A stretch of 64,000 nucleotides of DNA, taken from Kolteria novifilia. GTDB taxonomy: Bacteria; Planctomycetota; Planctomycetia; Kolteriales; Kolteriaceae. The translations under genes were made by a program, and so were the position numbers. Within the stretch, counting starts at the first letter, position 1; each line of letters opens with the position of its first letter. Location of the stretch: contig CP036279.1 in assembly GCA_007748055.1 (NCBI GenBank), positions 1,550,001 to 1,614,000 on the forward strand, written 5' to 3'. The notes under the pieces were generated by a model. It searched no databases and was not told the origin of the DNA. It was given only the letters and a program-made list of their open reading frames with translations. Below, one piece after another: positions 26,848 through 36,913 of the stretch.

Positions 26848-27034
26848 GCCCAAGGGCTCTCCCATCGTCTCCACGGCTCCATTGGTCAACCGTTTGTGAT
26901 ACTCCAGCGGAACGAAACGTCCGACGCATTCACGTTCCGTGGAAGCAATTCGTTCGGCGGTTGCCACCGCGCATGACCATCGAGTGCTGTCCCCTCCGGG
27001 TGGGTTTGGATTGCATGAGACGGACCAAGCGATC

Positions 27035-28561
27035 ATGCTTCAACCAACGCGTCGGGAACCGACCATCAGGAGAGATTCTTCATTGAGACTCGTCAAGATT
27101 TTTCAGGCTCGAGACATTGGAGACGTGGTCTTTCTCCTCTCCCTCGTGCTCTTTCTTCTGCGCGCCGCCCTTCTGGCGTTCACGCTCAATCCCAGCGTGC
27201 CGCCCGACGAGGAGTCTCATCTCGGCGTGTCCAAGGTCTACGCCAAGACCCTCGGTCTGCCGACGAATGACGCGGAGTCGTACCGTTTCGGGCCGGTCAC
27301 GCGGCAGCCCTACCTCTACTACTGGACGTCGGCGCGCGTGCTCAATCTGGTCCCGGCGGGCGGTGGAGAACTCACGGCGCTGCGACTGGCGAACGTCGCT
27401 TGCGGCGCCTTGCTGGTTGTTGTCGGCTGGGCGTGGATCAAGCAGTTGACATCGAACCTCGTGGTGCGATCGCTCTTTATCATCATGCTGACCAACACGC
27501 CGATGCTGACCTTCCTCTCGGCGACGGTGACGTACGACAACATGACGAACCTCCTCGCCGCCCTGGCGTTCTCCTGGCTCTATGCCTATTGGAGATCCCC
27601 GGGCCCCATCTCCCTTGGCTGGTTCGGATGCTGCCTATGCGCGGCGTCGTTGACCAAGGTGACGGCGCTCCCGCTCGTGTTGATTCTTGGCGCTGCCCTC
27701 TTGCTTCATGAAGCCGGCCGACTGCGGGGGCTTTGGGAATCGCTGCGAGGGTTGGTTTGGCCACCGCGGACCAGTCACCTCGCACTCACCCTCTTGCTCC
27801 TCCTGCTCGTGGGGCTGAACGTGGAACTCTACGGCGGCAACTTGGTTCGCTACGGTCGGCCAGTTCCCAAGACCCTGCAAGTGCTCACGCTCGAGCAAGC
27901 GATGCGGCACCGAATCTTCGCTCGCAACCACATCGTCGCCAGTTTCCTCGATGGAGATCTCTCTTTTGACCAAGCCCAACGAGCCGCGGCGTCGATTCCC
28001 CATCTGGGTGATCGTCGCGATACGGAGGGATTGCTGAAGCAGGCCAGGCCATTTCGCGAGGGATCGGCGCAGCCTCGTTCTCCCTTCGCCCATCTTCCGG
28101 GCTGGTGTTTCCTGATGGCCGAACGACTCTTCGGCGTGCTCGGGCACCAGATCCTCTTCAAGGATCCCTGGCACACGCGGATCGGCATGGGCGTTGTTGG
28201 GTTGGGCCTCGCGATGCTGTTGTTGCCACTGCCGATTCGCACCTGGCAGCCGGACGACGCTCCGGGTCGTTTGCGACTGATGTTCATTTCCGTGGCGATC
28301 GCGCTGGGCTACGCGAGCGTTCTGTTTTGGGTGAACTACACGATCTACGCCCGGTACGGGAGCATTCATCTCAGCGTCCAAGGACGCTACCTCTTCCCCG
28401 TTGCCTTGGCGATTCTGGGGCCGGTGGCGTGGGGGTTAATCGTCTATCTCCCGCGTGTGGGCCAGTGGCTGATGGCGGTGTTGGTTGGGCTCTTCTTTAT
28501 CTTGAGCGACACACCGTACCTCTTATTTCGCGGTTTCGACGCGGGCTTTTTCGGTCCCTGA
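27035..28561 (+). CDS. Polytopic membrane protein, DUF2142/GT-C-like
   Basis: This 508-residue protein has about ten hydrophobic segments: one near residues 28-48 followed by the acidic loop VPPDEESHLGVSKVYA, several between about 100 and 270, and a C-terminal block. The PPDEESH loop after TM1 and the SVQGRYLFPVALAI motif near the C-terminus resemble DUF2142 proteins of the GT-C glycosyltransferase clan, which act on cell-envelope polysaccharides with lipid-linked sugars. No activity is proven. The start is uncertain because no clear ribosome site precedes the chosen ATG. Confidence 0.7.
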   Translation: MLQPTRREPTIRRDSSLRLVKIFQARDIGDVVFLLSLVLFLLRAALLAFTLNPSVPPDEESHLGVSKVYAKTLGLPTNDAESYRFGPVTRQPYLYYWTSARVLNLVPAGGGELTALRLANVACGALLVVVGWAWIKQLTSNLVVRSLFIIMLTNTPMLTFLSATVTYDNMTNLLAALAFSWLYAYWRSPGPISLGWFGCCLCAASLTKVTALPLVLILGAALLLHEAGRLRGLWESLRGLVWPPRTSHLALTLLLLLLVGLNVELYGGNLVRYGRPVPKTLQVLTLEQAMRHRIFARNHIVASFLDGDLSFDQAQRAAASIPHLGDRRDTEGLLKQARPFREGSAQPRSPFAHLPGWCFLMAERLFGVLGHQILFKDPWHTRIGMGVVGLGLAMLLLPLPIRTWQPDDAPGRLRLMFISVAIALGYASVLFWVNYTIYARYGSIHLSVQGRYLFPVALAILGPVAWGLIVYLPRVGQWLMAVLVGLFFILSDTPYLLFRGFDAGFFGP

Positions 28562-28690
28562 GTTGCGTCGCCTCGTCGGTTTAGGGTTCTTCGGGCGAGT
28601 CGACCGGGGTACTTATTGATCTTCTTCGCGGCGTACCCGAGAATGGGATCGCTCCGCGAGATCCCGCCTCCGCGTTCAAGGACTGCCGCC

Positions 28691-30112
28691 ATGCATCGCT
28701 CCTCCCACGCCGTGACTCACCAAGGGACGCGCCTTGCCGCGGGATTCTTCTTGGTCGCGATGTGGCTTGGCGGAACGACGTCGGCACTTCGGGCCGCGGA
28801 ATCGACCAAGCCTCCGAATATCGTCTTCATCCTCGCCGACGATCAGGGGCAGCATCAGATCGGACGGTACGGGAATAGCTTCTACGAGACTCCGAACGTC
28901 GATGGGCTCGCGGCGGAGGGGATGCTTTTCACCGATGCCTACGCGGCGGCGCCGACGTGTTCGCCGACCCGCGCGAGCATCATGACCGGCAAGTATCCCG
29001 CTCGGTTGCATCTGACCGAGTACATCCCGGGAAGAGAACCGGCCAATCGGCGGCTCTTGACCCCGAAGTGGACCAAGCATCTTCCCGAATCGGAAGAGAC
29101 ACTCGCGGAGTTGCTCGAGCCCGCGGGCTACACATCCGGTTTCTTTGGCAAGTGGCACCTCAACAAGGACAAGAACTACAAGCCCGGTCGACCGATGGAC
29201 CCGGCGTCGCAGGGCTTCGAGGAGGTGCTGACGACGCGAAAACCCTCCGGGAAAGCCGATCCGAACGATGATGCCCACTCGGCCGCCAAGATCACCGCCG
29301 CGGCCCTCCGGTTCATGCGCGATCACCGCGACGGGCCGTTTCTCTGTTTCGTGTCGCATCACCTGATCCACACCCCGCTGTTGGAACGCGAACGGCTGAT
29401 CGAGAAGTACAAAGCCAAAACGGGAGCCAACAACTCGCACCAGAAGCCGATCGTCGCCGCGATGGTCGAGACGCTCGATACGAACGTCGGCCGGTTGCTC
29501 GAGGGATTGGACGATCTCGGCATTGCCGACGAGACGATCGTGATCTACATGTCGGACAACGGCTGTTTGCACGGTCAGGACGAGCTCAAGCCGCTGCGTG
29601 GGGGCAAGGCACAGATCCTCGAGGGAGGGATTCGGATGCCGATGGTGGTCCGATGGCCCGGCGTGGTCGAGCCTGGTTCGACCTGTTCGGTGCCGGTCTC
29701 CTCGATCGACTTCTTCCCGACGCTCGCGGAGATTGCCGGGGAGAAAGCCACTGACTTGGCGATCGATGGCGTGAGTCTGGTTCCGCTCTTGCGCGGAGAC
29801 GACGGCCTCGATCGCGAGGCGCTCTATTGGCACTTCCCCCACTACCACTCGGCGGGCGATGGGCCTTCGGGAGCGATTCGCAAGGGCGACTTCAAACTGA
29901 TCGAGTGGTTTGATCGCAACGGGAAGGGAGGCCCGCAACCCGGTTCGGTGCAACTCTTCGATTTGGCCAATGATCCGGGCGAGCAGACCGATCTCGCGTC
30001 CGCCGATCCCCGACGCGCCGCCGCGTTGCACGCCCAACTCCAGCAATGGCGCCGCGACGTGGGGGCCCAGGAGATGCCCGCGAATCCGAAGGTCCACGAG
30101 GCCCGTCGCTGA
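28691..30112 (+). CDS. Secreted sulfatase, arylsulfatase A family
   Basis: This 473-residue protein has a Sec signal peptide (hydrophobic 15-35), the metal-binding [20 protein letters not shown] stretch, and the signature [13 protein letters not shown] with Cys90 as the formylglycine precursor. A GKWHLN motif and [10 protein letters not shown] agree with the family. An AAGGA motif precedes the ATG. It is followed at 38 bases by a nitrilase-fold hydrolase gene on the same strand, so the two may be co-transcribed. Substrate unknown. Confidence 0.93.
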   Translation: MHRSSHAVTHQGTRLAAGFFLVAMWLGGTTSALRAAESTKPPNIVFILADDQGQHQIGRYGNSFYETPNVDGLAAEGMLFTDAYAAAPTCSPTRASIMTGKYPARLHLTEYIPGREPANRRLLTPKWTKHLPESEETLAELLEPAGYTSGFFGKWHLNKDKNYKPGRPMDPASQGFEEVLTTRKPSGKADPNDDAHSAAKITAAALRFMRDHRDGPFLCFVSHHLIHTPLLERERLIEKYKAKTGANNSHQKPIVAAMVETLDTNVGRLLEGLDDLGIADETIVIYMSDNGCLHGQDELKPLRGGKAQILEGGIRMPMVVRWPGVVEPGSTCSVPVSSIDFFPTLAEIAGEKATDLAIDGVSLVPLLRGDDGLDREALYWHFPHYHSAGDGPSGAIRKGDFKLIEWFDRNGKGGPQPGSVQLFDLANDPGEQTDLASADPRRAAALHAQLQQWRRDVGAQEMPANPKVHEARR

Positions 30113-30150
30113 GACGTCTCGCTGCTCAGCCAACGAGGAAGGAGTCACTT

Positions 30151-31503
30151 GTGTTTCGAGCGAACAACCTGTTTGGAGTGTCCTTGTTCCTTCTCCTTGT
30201 CGCCGCCATTCCCGGTTGGACCGAGGAACCGCCCGCGGGTTGGAAACCGGTCGCGGCGCGCGAGGAGATTCGCCCCGAGTTCGACTACGTTGCCGATGGC
30301 GGCCGTGACGGCAAGGGACGATTCCTGATCAGCCACGACCAGCGCGAGGGGCTCGACGGCTACTGGACGACGACGCTCCCGGTCGAGGCGGGCAAGCACT
30401 ACCGCTTCGAGGCGTTCCGCAAACTGACGGGAGTCGCGTCCCCACGACGAAGCGCCCCGGCGCGGCTGATCTGGCGCGACGCCGCCGGCTCCCTGGTCGC
30501 GAACGATCGCGAGGCGACGCCGGAGCTACCCCGAGGTGGGACGCCGCTGGTTCGGCCCGAGCATCCGACCGACAAGCAGGCCGATGCCGAGGGCTGGACG
30601 GAAGTCTCTGACACCTACCTGGCACCCGCGCGGGCGACCGAGGCCGTCATCGAGTTGCACCTTCTTTGGGCGCCGAACGGCAAGGCCGAGTGGAGCGACA
30701 TTTCCCTGAGGGAAGTTCCCGCGCCTCCGCGCCGACTCGTTCGGCTCGCCGCGGTGCACTTCATGCCCAAGGGTGGCCGCTCGACTGTGGAGAACTGTCG
30801 CATGGCCGCGCCGCTGGTCGAGAAGGCGGCCGAGCAACGGGCCGATCTCGTCGTGCTGGGGGAGACGCTTCCCTACGTCGGCCTGGGAAAGAAGCCCGCG
30901 GAGACGGCCGAACCAATCCCCGGTCCCACGACGACGTACTTCGGCTCGCTGGCGGACAAGCACGACTTGTACCTCGTGCTGAGCCTCTACGAACGCGACA
31001 AGCACCTCGTCTACAACACGGCGGTCCTGCTCGGTCCCGATGGCGAAATCGTCGGCAAGTATCGCAAAGTGACCCTTCCTCGCGAGGAGATCGAACGGGG
31101 CGTCGCGCCCGGCCACGACTTGCCCGTCTTCGAGACGCGCTTCGGAAAGGTCGGGATGATGATTTGCTACGACGGCTTTTTTCCCGAGGTCGCGCGAACG
31201 CTGACCAACAAGGGGGCCGAGGTGATCGCGTGGCCGGTGTGGGGCTGCAACCCCGAACTGGCGCGGGCCCGGGCGATCGAGAATCACGTCTACCTGGTCA
31301 GCAGCACCTACTGTGACATCGACCGCGATTGGATGCTCTCGGCGGTCTTCGATCATGCCGGAGAGACGCCCGCCCTGGCGAAGGAGTGGGGGACCGTCGC
31401 GGTGGCGGAGGTCGACCTCGATCGCCGGACCCAATGGCGTTCGCTCGGCGATTTCAAGGCGGTCCTTCCACGCCACCGACCGATCATCGCGGAGAAGGAG
31501 TGA
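30151..31503 (+). CDS. Secreted carbon-nitrogen hydrolase with N-terminal beta domain
   Basis: This 450-residue protein begins with a signal peptide and a region of about 180 residues resembling a beta-sandwich carbohydrate-binding module ([20 protein letters not shown]). A nitrilase-superfamily domain follows. The catalytic triad is visible: Glu in VVLGETLPY, Lys in KYRKVTLP and Cys in [12 protein letters not shown]. It should cleave a C-N bond in an amide or nitrile. The combination with a sulfatase upstream and a secreted beta domain suggests work on a sugar-derived amide such as an N-acetyl or carbamoyl group, but that is a guess. The start is GTG with GGAAGGAG upstream. Confidence 0.85.
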   Translation: MFRANNLFGVSLFLLLVAAIPGWTEEPPAGWKPVAAREEIRPEFDYVADGGRDGKGRFLISHDQREGLDGYWTTTLPVEAGKHYRFEAFRKLTGVASPRRSAPARLIWRDAAGSLVANDREATPELPRGGTPLVRPEHPTDKQADAEGWTEVSDTYLAPARATEAVIELHLLWAPNGKAEWSDISLREVPAPPRRLVRLAAVHFMPKGGRSTVENCRMAAPLVEKAAEQRADLVVLGETLPYVGLGKKPAETAEPIPGPTTTYFGSLADKHDLYLVLSLYERDKHLVYNTAVLLGPDGEIVGKYRKVTLPREEIERGVAPGHDLPVFETRFGKVGMMICYDGFFPEVARTLTNKGAEVIAWPVWGCNPELARARAIENHVYLVSSTYCDIDRDWMLSAVFDHAGETPALAKEWGTVAVAEVDLDRRTQWRSLGDFKAVLPRHRPIIAEKE

Positions 31504-31518
31504 CCTCCGCGAGAGGTC
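31504..31518. terminator. Possible bidirectional hairpin GACCTC/GAGGTC
   Basis: A 6-base perfect stem with a CGCGA loop spans about 31502-31518, directly after the hydrolase stop and before the stop of the convergent sulfatase gene (31543). No T-tract follows on either side, so termination is only possible. Confidence 0.3.
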
Positions 31519-31542
31519 GGCGACGCGGCTTGTGACTTCGCT

Positions 31543-32997
31543 TCAGCCTTGAAACTTACTTCGAGCGGGGTCGTCGAGTTTCTCCTGCCAGTCGCCAAGC
31601 TTGACGGAGAGTCGCTCGCGGATCGCTTTGTACTTCGGGTCGGCGGCGAGGTTGTGCACTTCGTCGGGATCGCTCTCGAGGTCGAAGAGTTGGGTGGTCC
31701 GCTTGCCCTTGACCGCGTACTCGATCAACTTCCACTTCCCCTCACGAACCGCCCGTTGCAAGTCCCGGTACGCGAGAAAAGCCGAGTCACGCACGCTGTC
31801 GCTCTTGCCGTCGATGATCGGCAGAAGGCTCTTTCCCTCGACCGATACGGGAACCGGTAGGCCCGCGTACTCGGCGAGTGTCGGGAAGATGTCAAAGAGA
31901 TAGACCAGCGCGGCGGAGCTTCCCTCTTCGATCCCCGGTCCGGCGAAGATGAGCGGAGCCTTCATCGAGTGCTCGTAGAGGTTCTGCTTGCCGAGCAGCC
32001 CGTGGCTTCCGATCGCCAGTCCGTGATCGGAAGTGAAGACGACGAGCGTGTTGTCGGCCTCACCGGTGTCGCGCAGCGCCTCGAGGACGCGACCGACGTG
32101 GGCGTCGAGGTGGGTGATCATGCCGTAGTAGTCGGCGAGGTGTTGGCGGACCGCCTTCTTCGAACGCGGAAACGCCGCGAGCTTCTCGTCGCGGATCGTC
32201 AGTTCCCCGTTGTCGAAGGGATGCTCGGGGAGAAAGTTCCTAGGGACTGTCATGGTATCGGCATCGTAGCGATAGTCGCTTGGCGGGGTGCGTGGGTCGT
32301 GCGGCGCGGTGAAGGAGATGTACATGAAAAAGGGCTGGCTCGATGCCGACTCCTCGGAGTGGCGCCGACGCAGAAAGTCGACCGCCGCGCTCGCGAACGC
32401 CTCCGAGGAGAAGGTCGAACTCTTCGTCGCGCCTTTCCCCTGGGAAACCCGCTCCAGGGAGGTGAGGGGGAGTTCCTCGTGATTTCCCATGCCACCGAAG
32501 AAGATATTGTCGCCGGCCGTGAATCCCTCGATAGCGGTTGGCGAACCCTGATGCCATTTCCCGGTGCAGAAGGTGGCGTAACCGTGGTCGCGGAAGAACT
32601 TCGGCATCGTGATGTGGGGCGTCTTGCCGCGCGTCTGCTTCGTTCCCTTCCAAGGGACGCTAAAGCCGATGGGATTGTGCCAGAGCGTGCGTCCTGTCAG
32701 AATCATCGCTCGACTCGGGGCGCAGACCGCCGCGGACATCGAGCCCATGCAATAGGTGTTGTCGAAGATAAAGCCACGCCGAACCAACCGGTCGAGGTTC
32801 GGGGTCTTGATGCGATCGTTGCCCAGGGCCGTGATCGTGTCGACGCGCTGATCGTCGGAGAGCAAGAAGATGATGTTGGGTCGCTTGGTCTCTTCCGCGC
32901 CGGCGGACTGGGCGGGAGCGACGGCCAGCAGGCACGTGAGCATCCACGTCGAGTGGAGGATCAAGCGAGACAAGCGGTCAGTGACGGACGGTCGCAT
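31543..32997 (-). CDS. Secreted sulfatase, choline-sulfatase/iduronate-sulfatase-like group
   Basis: This 484-residue protein has a signal peptide, the motif RPNIIFLLSDDQRVDTI near residue 40, and the signature CAPSRAMILTGR with Cys92 as the formylglycine precursor. TGKWHQG and TSDHGLAIGSHGLLGKQNLYE are the usual later motifs. The absence of the GYGDLG stretch and the TSDHG motif set it closer to iduronate/choline sulfatase relatives than to the arylsulfatase A proteins elsewhere in this window. It is convergent with the hydrolase gene. Confidence 0.92.
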   Translation of the reverse strand: MRPSVTDRLSRLILHSTWMLTCLLAVAPAQSAGAEETKRPNIIFLLSDDQRVDTITALGNDRIKTPNLDRLVRRGFIFDNTYCMGSMSAAVCAPSRAMILTGRTLWHNPIGFSVPWKGTKQTRGKTPHITMPKFFRDHGYATFCTGKWHQGSPTAIEGFTAGDNIFFGGMGNHEELPLTSLERVSQGKGATKSSTFSSEAFASAAVDFLRRRHSEESASSQPFFMYISFTAPHDPRTPPSDYRYDADTMTVPRNFLPEHPFDNGELTIRDEKLAAFPRSKKAVRQHLADYYGMITHLDAHVGRVLEALRDTGEADNTLVVFTSDHGLAIGSHGLLGKQNLYEHSMKAPLIFAGPGIEEGSSAALVYLFDIFPTLAEYAGLPVPVSVEGKSLLPIIDGKSDSVRDSAFLAYRDLQRAVREGKWKLIEYAVKGKRTTQLFDLESDPDEVHNLAADPKYKAIRERLSVKLGDWQEKLDDPARSKFQG

Positions 32998-33315
32998 CGT
33001 GGCATCTCCATGGGGAATTCACATCGGTGGGTTGATCGTATCGTGCCGCGTGGAGCGGAACATCGCCGACTCGTTCGCGTGTGGTCGCGTTTCGTGACCG
33101 TCAGCGGACTCTTCCGCGATCGGTTCGGTCGGCTTCCCATTGATATAGTCAATCCGTCGCGCCGATCTTGTCGGGATCGAGGCGGAACATCGAGGAATCG
33201 GTCGGTACGATCCGCGATCTCGGCATCGCGCCCATCTCGCCCCGCACCAACTCGCTGAGCCTCGGGCAAATGGTCAACGTTGAAACGAAGCTTGGGGGGC
33301 CCTCGCGGGGAGGCG
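32998..33315. other. Divergent intergenic region
   Basis: About 320 bases between the divergent sulfatase and flippase-like genes. No gene, repeat or clear promoter is seen. Confidence 0.5.
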
Positions 33316-34350
33316 ATGATCGGCGACACGGCGGATTCTTCCGATGAAGTGAGATCTTCGCGGGAGCGAGAAGAGGCCCTCGCTTTCGAAACGGCGTCGA
33401 CCGGGAAGAGTCCCAGTGGACGACTCGCGGCGGGAATTCGTTGGCTGCTGTTCCTGGTCGTCTTGGTCTTCGTTGGCCGGTACGTGATGGTGCATGCTCG
33501 GGACGTCGGCTCGGTGCCGGTACCGAGCCCTTGGCTCTTTGGAGCTTCCACCTTGGTGGGGCTGGCGGGATACTCGCTTGTCGCGGTGGCGTATTGCTTT
33601 GTCCTGTCGCGGCATGGGGCGGAGGTCTCGTTTCCGAGAATGGTCGGCGTCGTTTACCTCCCGCAACTGGCGAAGTACGTGCCCGGCAAAATCTGGACCA
33701 TCGTGGTCGCGATGGAACTCTTCGCGCGAGAGGGCGTTGCCCGACGTGTCGCCTTAGTGACGATCGCGCTGGTCATGGCGGCGGGACTGCTGGCGAACGT
33801 CTTAACGACGCTCCTGCTCGGTGGCGAGGTGATCTTGCGTCATTTCGGTCCGTGGACGTTCGGGATCGCCCTTGGATCACTCGTGGCGTTCGCGTTCCCG
33901 CCTTGTTTCTATGGCTTGAGCAATTGGGGGCTGCGGTTGTTGGGAAAAGAGCCCCTTTCCGCTCGGCTCAGCCTCTGGGAATTGCTACTGGTCGTGATCA
34001 CGTTGGTGGTGACGTGTTTGTTGACGGGAACCGCTTTCTTTCTTCTGCTCGCGAGTTTCTACCCGGTTAGCTGGGACCAATGGCCGACCATCGCGGCGAT
34101 CTTTCTCTCGGCGCAAGTCGCGGGATTCGTGGCTCTCTTCGCGCCGGCGGGCATCGGGGTACGCGAGGGGATTCTCTTAATGGGACTCCAGGGGATCGTC
34201 GGTCCTGGGCCGGCGATCGTTGTCACCGGCGTCTGTCGTCTCTGGCAGACCGCGATCGAGTTGATGCTGGCGGCGATTGGCTGGATCATGCTCCGGCACG
34301 CGCCCGCATCGTCGGTTGCCGAGGAGGCACGCGGGGATTCGTCGTCGTGA
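33316..34350 (+). CDS. Flippase-like membrane protein (UPF0104/LPG synthase TM domain)
   Basis: This 344-residue protein has eight or so hydrophobic helices from about residue 42 onwards and a short charged N-terminus. The YLPQLAKYVPGKIWTIV segment and the FAPAGIGVREGILL segment are typical of the lysylphosphatidylglycerol-synthase transmembrane family, whose members move lipids or lipid-linked sugars. No synthase domain follows. It is convergent with the glycosyltransferase gene with a three-base gap, and both may act on a lipid-linked sugar. The ATG at 33316 is preceded by GGGGAGG at short spacing. Confidence 0.8.
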   Translation: MIGDTADSSDEVRSSREREEALAFETASTGKSPSGRLAAGIRWLLFLVVLVFVGRYVMVHARDVGSVPVPSPWLFGASTLVGLAGYSLVAVAYCFVLSRHGAEVSFPRMVGVVYLPQLAKYVPGKIWTIVVAMELFAREGVARRVALVTIALVMAAGLLANVLTTLLLGGEVILRHFGPWTFGIALGSLVAFAFPPCFYGLSNWGLRLLGKEPLSARLSLWELLLVVITLVVTCLLTGTAFFLLLASFYPVSWDQWPTIAAIFLSAQVAGFVALFAPAGIGVREGILLMGLQGIVGPGPAIVVTGVCRLWQTAIELMLAAIGWIMLRHAPASSVAEEARGDSSS

Positions 34351-34353
34351 CGG

Positions 34354-35355
34354 TTACTTTGTTTGGCCGGATCGAAACCTGGCGAGTTCGCGCGGCGAGA
34401 AGTGAACGCAGAGATGGCGGTTCGCGTCGGCATCCATCGCGATCGCACCGACGAGTAGATTGATTCCCGCGACGAAGCAGAATCCCGCGATGATCAGAGC
34501 GCCGCGGCGCAACAAGGCGGTGATCAAGAGCATGATCGTGAGATAGAGCCCAAGAGGGGCGAGCATCGCCACCAGGGCCAAGCCGGCGAGATAGACCAAG
34601 ACGAGTGGGTGTCCGCTCATGAGGGTGTACTTCACCACCAAGCGGCCGAGGAACCCCAACAACAACAGCCGAAGAATCGGCAGCACAACGCGACTGATGC
34701 GCATCTTCGATCGCTCGCCCACGTTGTAGAGCGGTCGCACGGGGAGTTCGCCGACACGCATGTTGGCGATGTTGAGCTTGATGAGCACGTCGTTGGGACA
34801 GCCGTAGGTCGGATAGAGCCGGTCGAGGTCGAGGGCGTCAAGGGCGAGTAGCGAGATCGCGGTGTAGCCGCACTGCGAGTCGGAGACGTGCCAGTACCCC
34901 GAGGCGACTTTGGTCATCATGGAGAGGACAAAGTTGCCGAGCTTGCGGAGGCGTGGGATATGGGCCAAGCCGCCGGGGAAGGCGAAGCGGTTGCCCTTGG
35001 TGTATTCGACGCGGTCCTCGGCGATCGGACGGATGAGGGGCTCGAAGTCGACCGCGTCCATTTGGCCGTCGCCGTCCATCACGACGGTGATATCGTAGCG
35101 TTCCTCGCGGGCACGACGATACCCGGTCGCCACGGCGATGCCTTTGCCGCGATTTCGCTCGTGGCGGATGACCTCGAGGACGAAAGGGAGGGCCGACGCG
35201 ATCGAGTCGGCGGTCGCGGCGGTGCCGTCGGTGCTCCCGTCATCGATCAGGAAGACGGCGTCGACAAAGGAGGGCACCGTGCGAAGGACCTGCTCGATCT
35301 GATGGGCCTCGTCCTTGGCGGGGATTACGACCGCGATCCGTTTCTCTTGGTACAT
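34354..35355 (-). CDS. Glycosyltransferase family 2 with C-terminal membrane helices
   Basis: This 333-residue membrane enzyme has an N-terminal GT-A domain: VVIPAKDEAHQI (about 10-21), a DDGSTDGT motif (about 38-45), and DGDGQMD (about 92-98) for the nucleotide-sugar and metal. Hydrophobic helices follow at about 225-310. This is the layout of dolichyl- or polyprenyl-phosphate sugar transferases (DPM1/Ppm-like). The ATG at 35355 has AGGAAG upstream on the minus strand. The longer upstream reading is only translation through the palindromic tandem array. Confidence 0.9.
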   Translation of the reverse strand: MYQEKRIAVVIPAKDEAHQIEQVLRTVPSFVDAVFLIDDGSTDGTAATADSIASALPFVLEVIRHERNRGKGIAVATGYRRAREERYDITVVMDGDGQMDAVDFEPLIRPIAEDRVEYTKGNRFAFPGGLAHIPRLRKLGNFVLSMMTKVASGYWHVSDSQCGYTAISLLALDALDLDRLYPTYGCPNDVLIKLNIANMRVGELPVRPLYNVGERSKMRISRVVLPILRLLLLGFLGRLVVKYTLMSGHPLVLVYLAGLALVAMLAPLGLYLTIMLLITALLRRGALIIAGFCFVAGINLLVGAIAMDADANRHLCVHFSPRELARFRSGQTK

Positions 35356-35761
35356 CGAACTTCCTGTCTTTGTCGGATCGACGATCGGGTCGACGCGGAC
35401 CGGTGGTGCGGTGTGGCGTTTGTCGGCACACTCGTGGCTCTCTTGAACGCTGTGGCAGACCCCCTCTATCTCCCCCTTGGACAAGGGGGAGCACAAGAGG
35501 CTCACGCCTTGGACAAAGGGGGAGCACAAGAGGCTCACGCCTTGGACAAAGGGGGAGCACAAGAGGCTCACGCCTTGGACGAGGCGGAGCGACGAGTCGT
35601 GCGTCCGCGTTCGTCGGCATGCTAGCAGCGGCGGGGAGCGGCATCAACCGGAGGGCTCTTCTTCTCGGAGTGTATTCTTCGCACCCTGGCGCGTTTATGA
35701 TGGTCAGACCTCGCGGCAAGCGTGCCACGCGAGGGGATGACTGGGGGCGTTTGGGAAACGA
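35356..35761. other. Intergenic region with the second palindromic array
   Basis: About 400 bases between the divergent glycosyltransferase and XylR-like genes. The middle holds the tandem array; no gene is supported. Confidence 0.6.
35476..35590. repeat. Tandem array, three full 32-33-bp units plus a partial fourth, same core as 4111-4260
   Basis: CTTGGACAA-GGGGGAGC recurs at 35476, 35508 and 35541, with a degenerate fourth start at 35574. The core is shared with the 4111-4260 array, but the spacer is CACAAGAGGCTCACGC rather than GATGGGAACATCC. The first unit carries the fullest palindrome, CTCCCCCTTG-GA-CAAGGGGGAG. It lies about 120 bases upstream of the glycosyltransferase ATG. Confidence 0.9.
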
Positions 35762-36913
35762 ATGGCGACGATTCCGCACGTGGCGGTCCTGGTGGAGACC
35801 TCCCGTTCCTACGGTCGCGGGATGCTGCGCGGACTGCGCCGCTATCTGTCGGAGCATGGGCCCTGGTCGGTCTTCATGGAGCTTCGCGCCCTCGAGTCGG
35901 AAGTCCCCTCGTGGCTGAGAACCTGGAAGGGCGACGGCATCCTCACGCGCACGACCAGCCAAGCGACGGCCGACGCGATCCGCCGACTTGGCGTGCCGAC
36001 CGTCGAGCTGCGAGCGACCAAGCTCGCCCATTCGTTTCCCTTCGTCGGGGTCAACAACGCGGCGATGGGCCAGATGGTCGCGGAGCATCTGATCGAACGG
36101 GGCTTCGTCCGCTTCGGGGTCTGGCGCATCGAGTCGGAGGTCTTCTTCCAGGAACGCTGCGACAACTTCCAACGCTCCGTGGAAGAGAAAGGGTTCTCCT
36201 GTTCGGTCTTTCCGCCGCGTGGAATGAAGCCGACGAAGAACTGGGAGACGCAGCAAGCGCGACTGACCCGCTGGATCGACGGGCTCGAGAAACCGGTCGG
36301 CATCCTCGCGTGCAACGATCAGCTTGGCTATTGGGTGCTCGATGCTTGCCGACGGGCGAACGTGGCGGTTCCCGAACAGGCGGCGGTGGTCGGGGTCGAG
36401 AACGACGAGACGCTATGCACCATGGCCGAGCCGCCCCTCTCGAGCGTCTGCTTCAACGCCGAGCTGATCGGCTATGCCGCGACGGAGTTGCTCGATCGAT
36501 TGATGCGTGGGGAGACGGCGCCTTCGGAGCCGATCCTGGTCGACCCAGTCGGGATCGTCACGCGGCAGTCGTCGGACATCGTCGCGATGGAGGACACCGA
36601 CTTGGCGGCCGCGGTCCGTTTCATTCGCGAGAACGCTTGCGAGGGGATCAGCGTCAACGAGGTGCTTCAGAAAGTTCCGATCTCGCGAACCGCCCTTGAG
36701 CGGAAGATGCGCGCGGTGCTCAAACGCTCCCCCAAGGCGGAGATCACCCGGCTGCAACTCGAGCGTGTCAAACAGTTGCTGGTGGAGACCGATCTATCGC
36801 TGACGCAGATCGCGGGCAAATCCGGGTTCCGCTACCCGCAGTACATGGTCGAAGTCTTCAAGAAGTGGTTTGGCGAGACGCCGGGAACGTATCGGTCGCG
36901 CAACACCCTCTAG
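35762..36913 (+). CDS. XylR-like AraC-family transcriptional regulator
   Basis: This 383-residue protein has a LacI-type periplasmic-binding-like effector domain (about 1-270: HVAVLVETSRSYGRGMLRGL at the N-terminus, PVGILACNDQLGYWVLDACR near 178-197) and a C-terminal AraC helix-turn-helix (about 280-380: SRTALERKMRAVL, DLSLTQIAGKSGFRYPQYM). This is the XylR architecture that responds to xylose in E. coli. The sugar sensed here is unknown, and no obvious sugar operon is adjacent. The TAG stop is made by the TA and G at the left end of a MITE-like element. Confidence 0.9.
   Translation: MATIPHVAVLVETSRSYGRGMLRGLRRYLSEHGPWSVFMELRALESEVPSWLRTWKGDGILTRTTSQATADAIRRLGVPTVELRATKLAHSFPFVGVNNAAMGQMVAEHLIERGFVRFGVWRIESEVFFQERCDNFQRSVEEKGFSCSVFPPRGMKPTKNWETQQARLTRWIDGLEKPVGILACNDQLGYWVLDACRRANVAVPEQAAVVGVENDETLCTMAEPPLSSVCFNAELIGYAATELLDRLMRGETAPSEPILVDPVGIVTRQSSDIVAMEDTDLAAAVRFIRENACEGISVNEVLQKVPISRTALERKMRAVLKRSPKAEITRLQLERVKQLLVETDLSLTQIAGKSGFRYPQYMVEVFKKWFGETPGTYRSRNTL

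Noticed and set aside
35356-35571. An N-terminal extension of the glycosyltransferase (SLLCSPFVQGV units)
   Set aside because: It is translated repeat. The GT-A domain begins right after the ATG at 35355, which has its own ribosome site.
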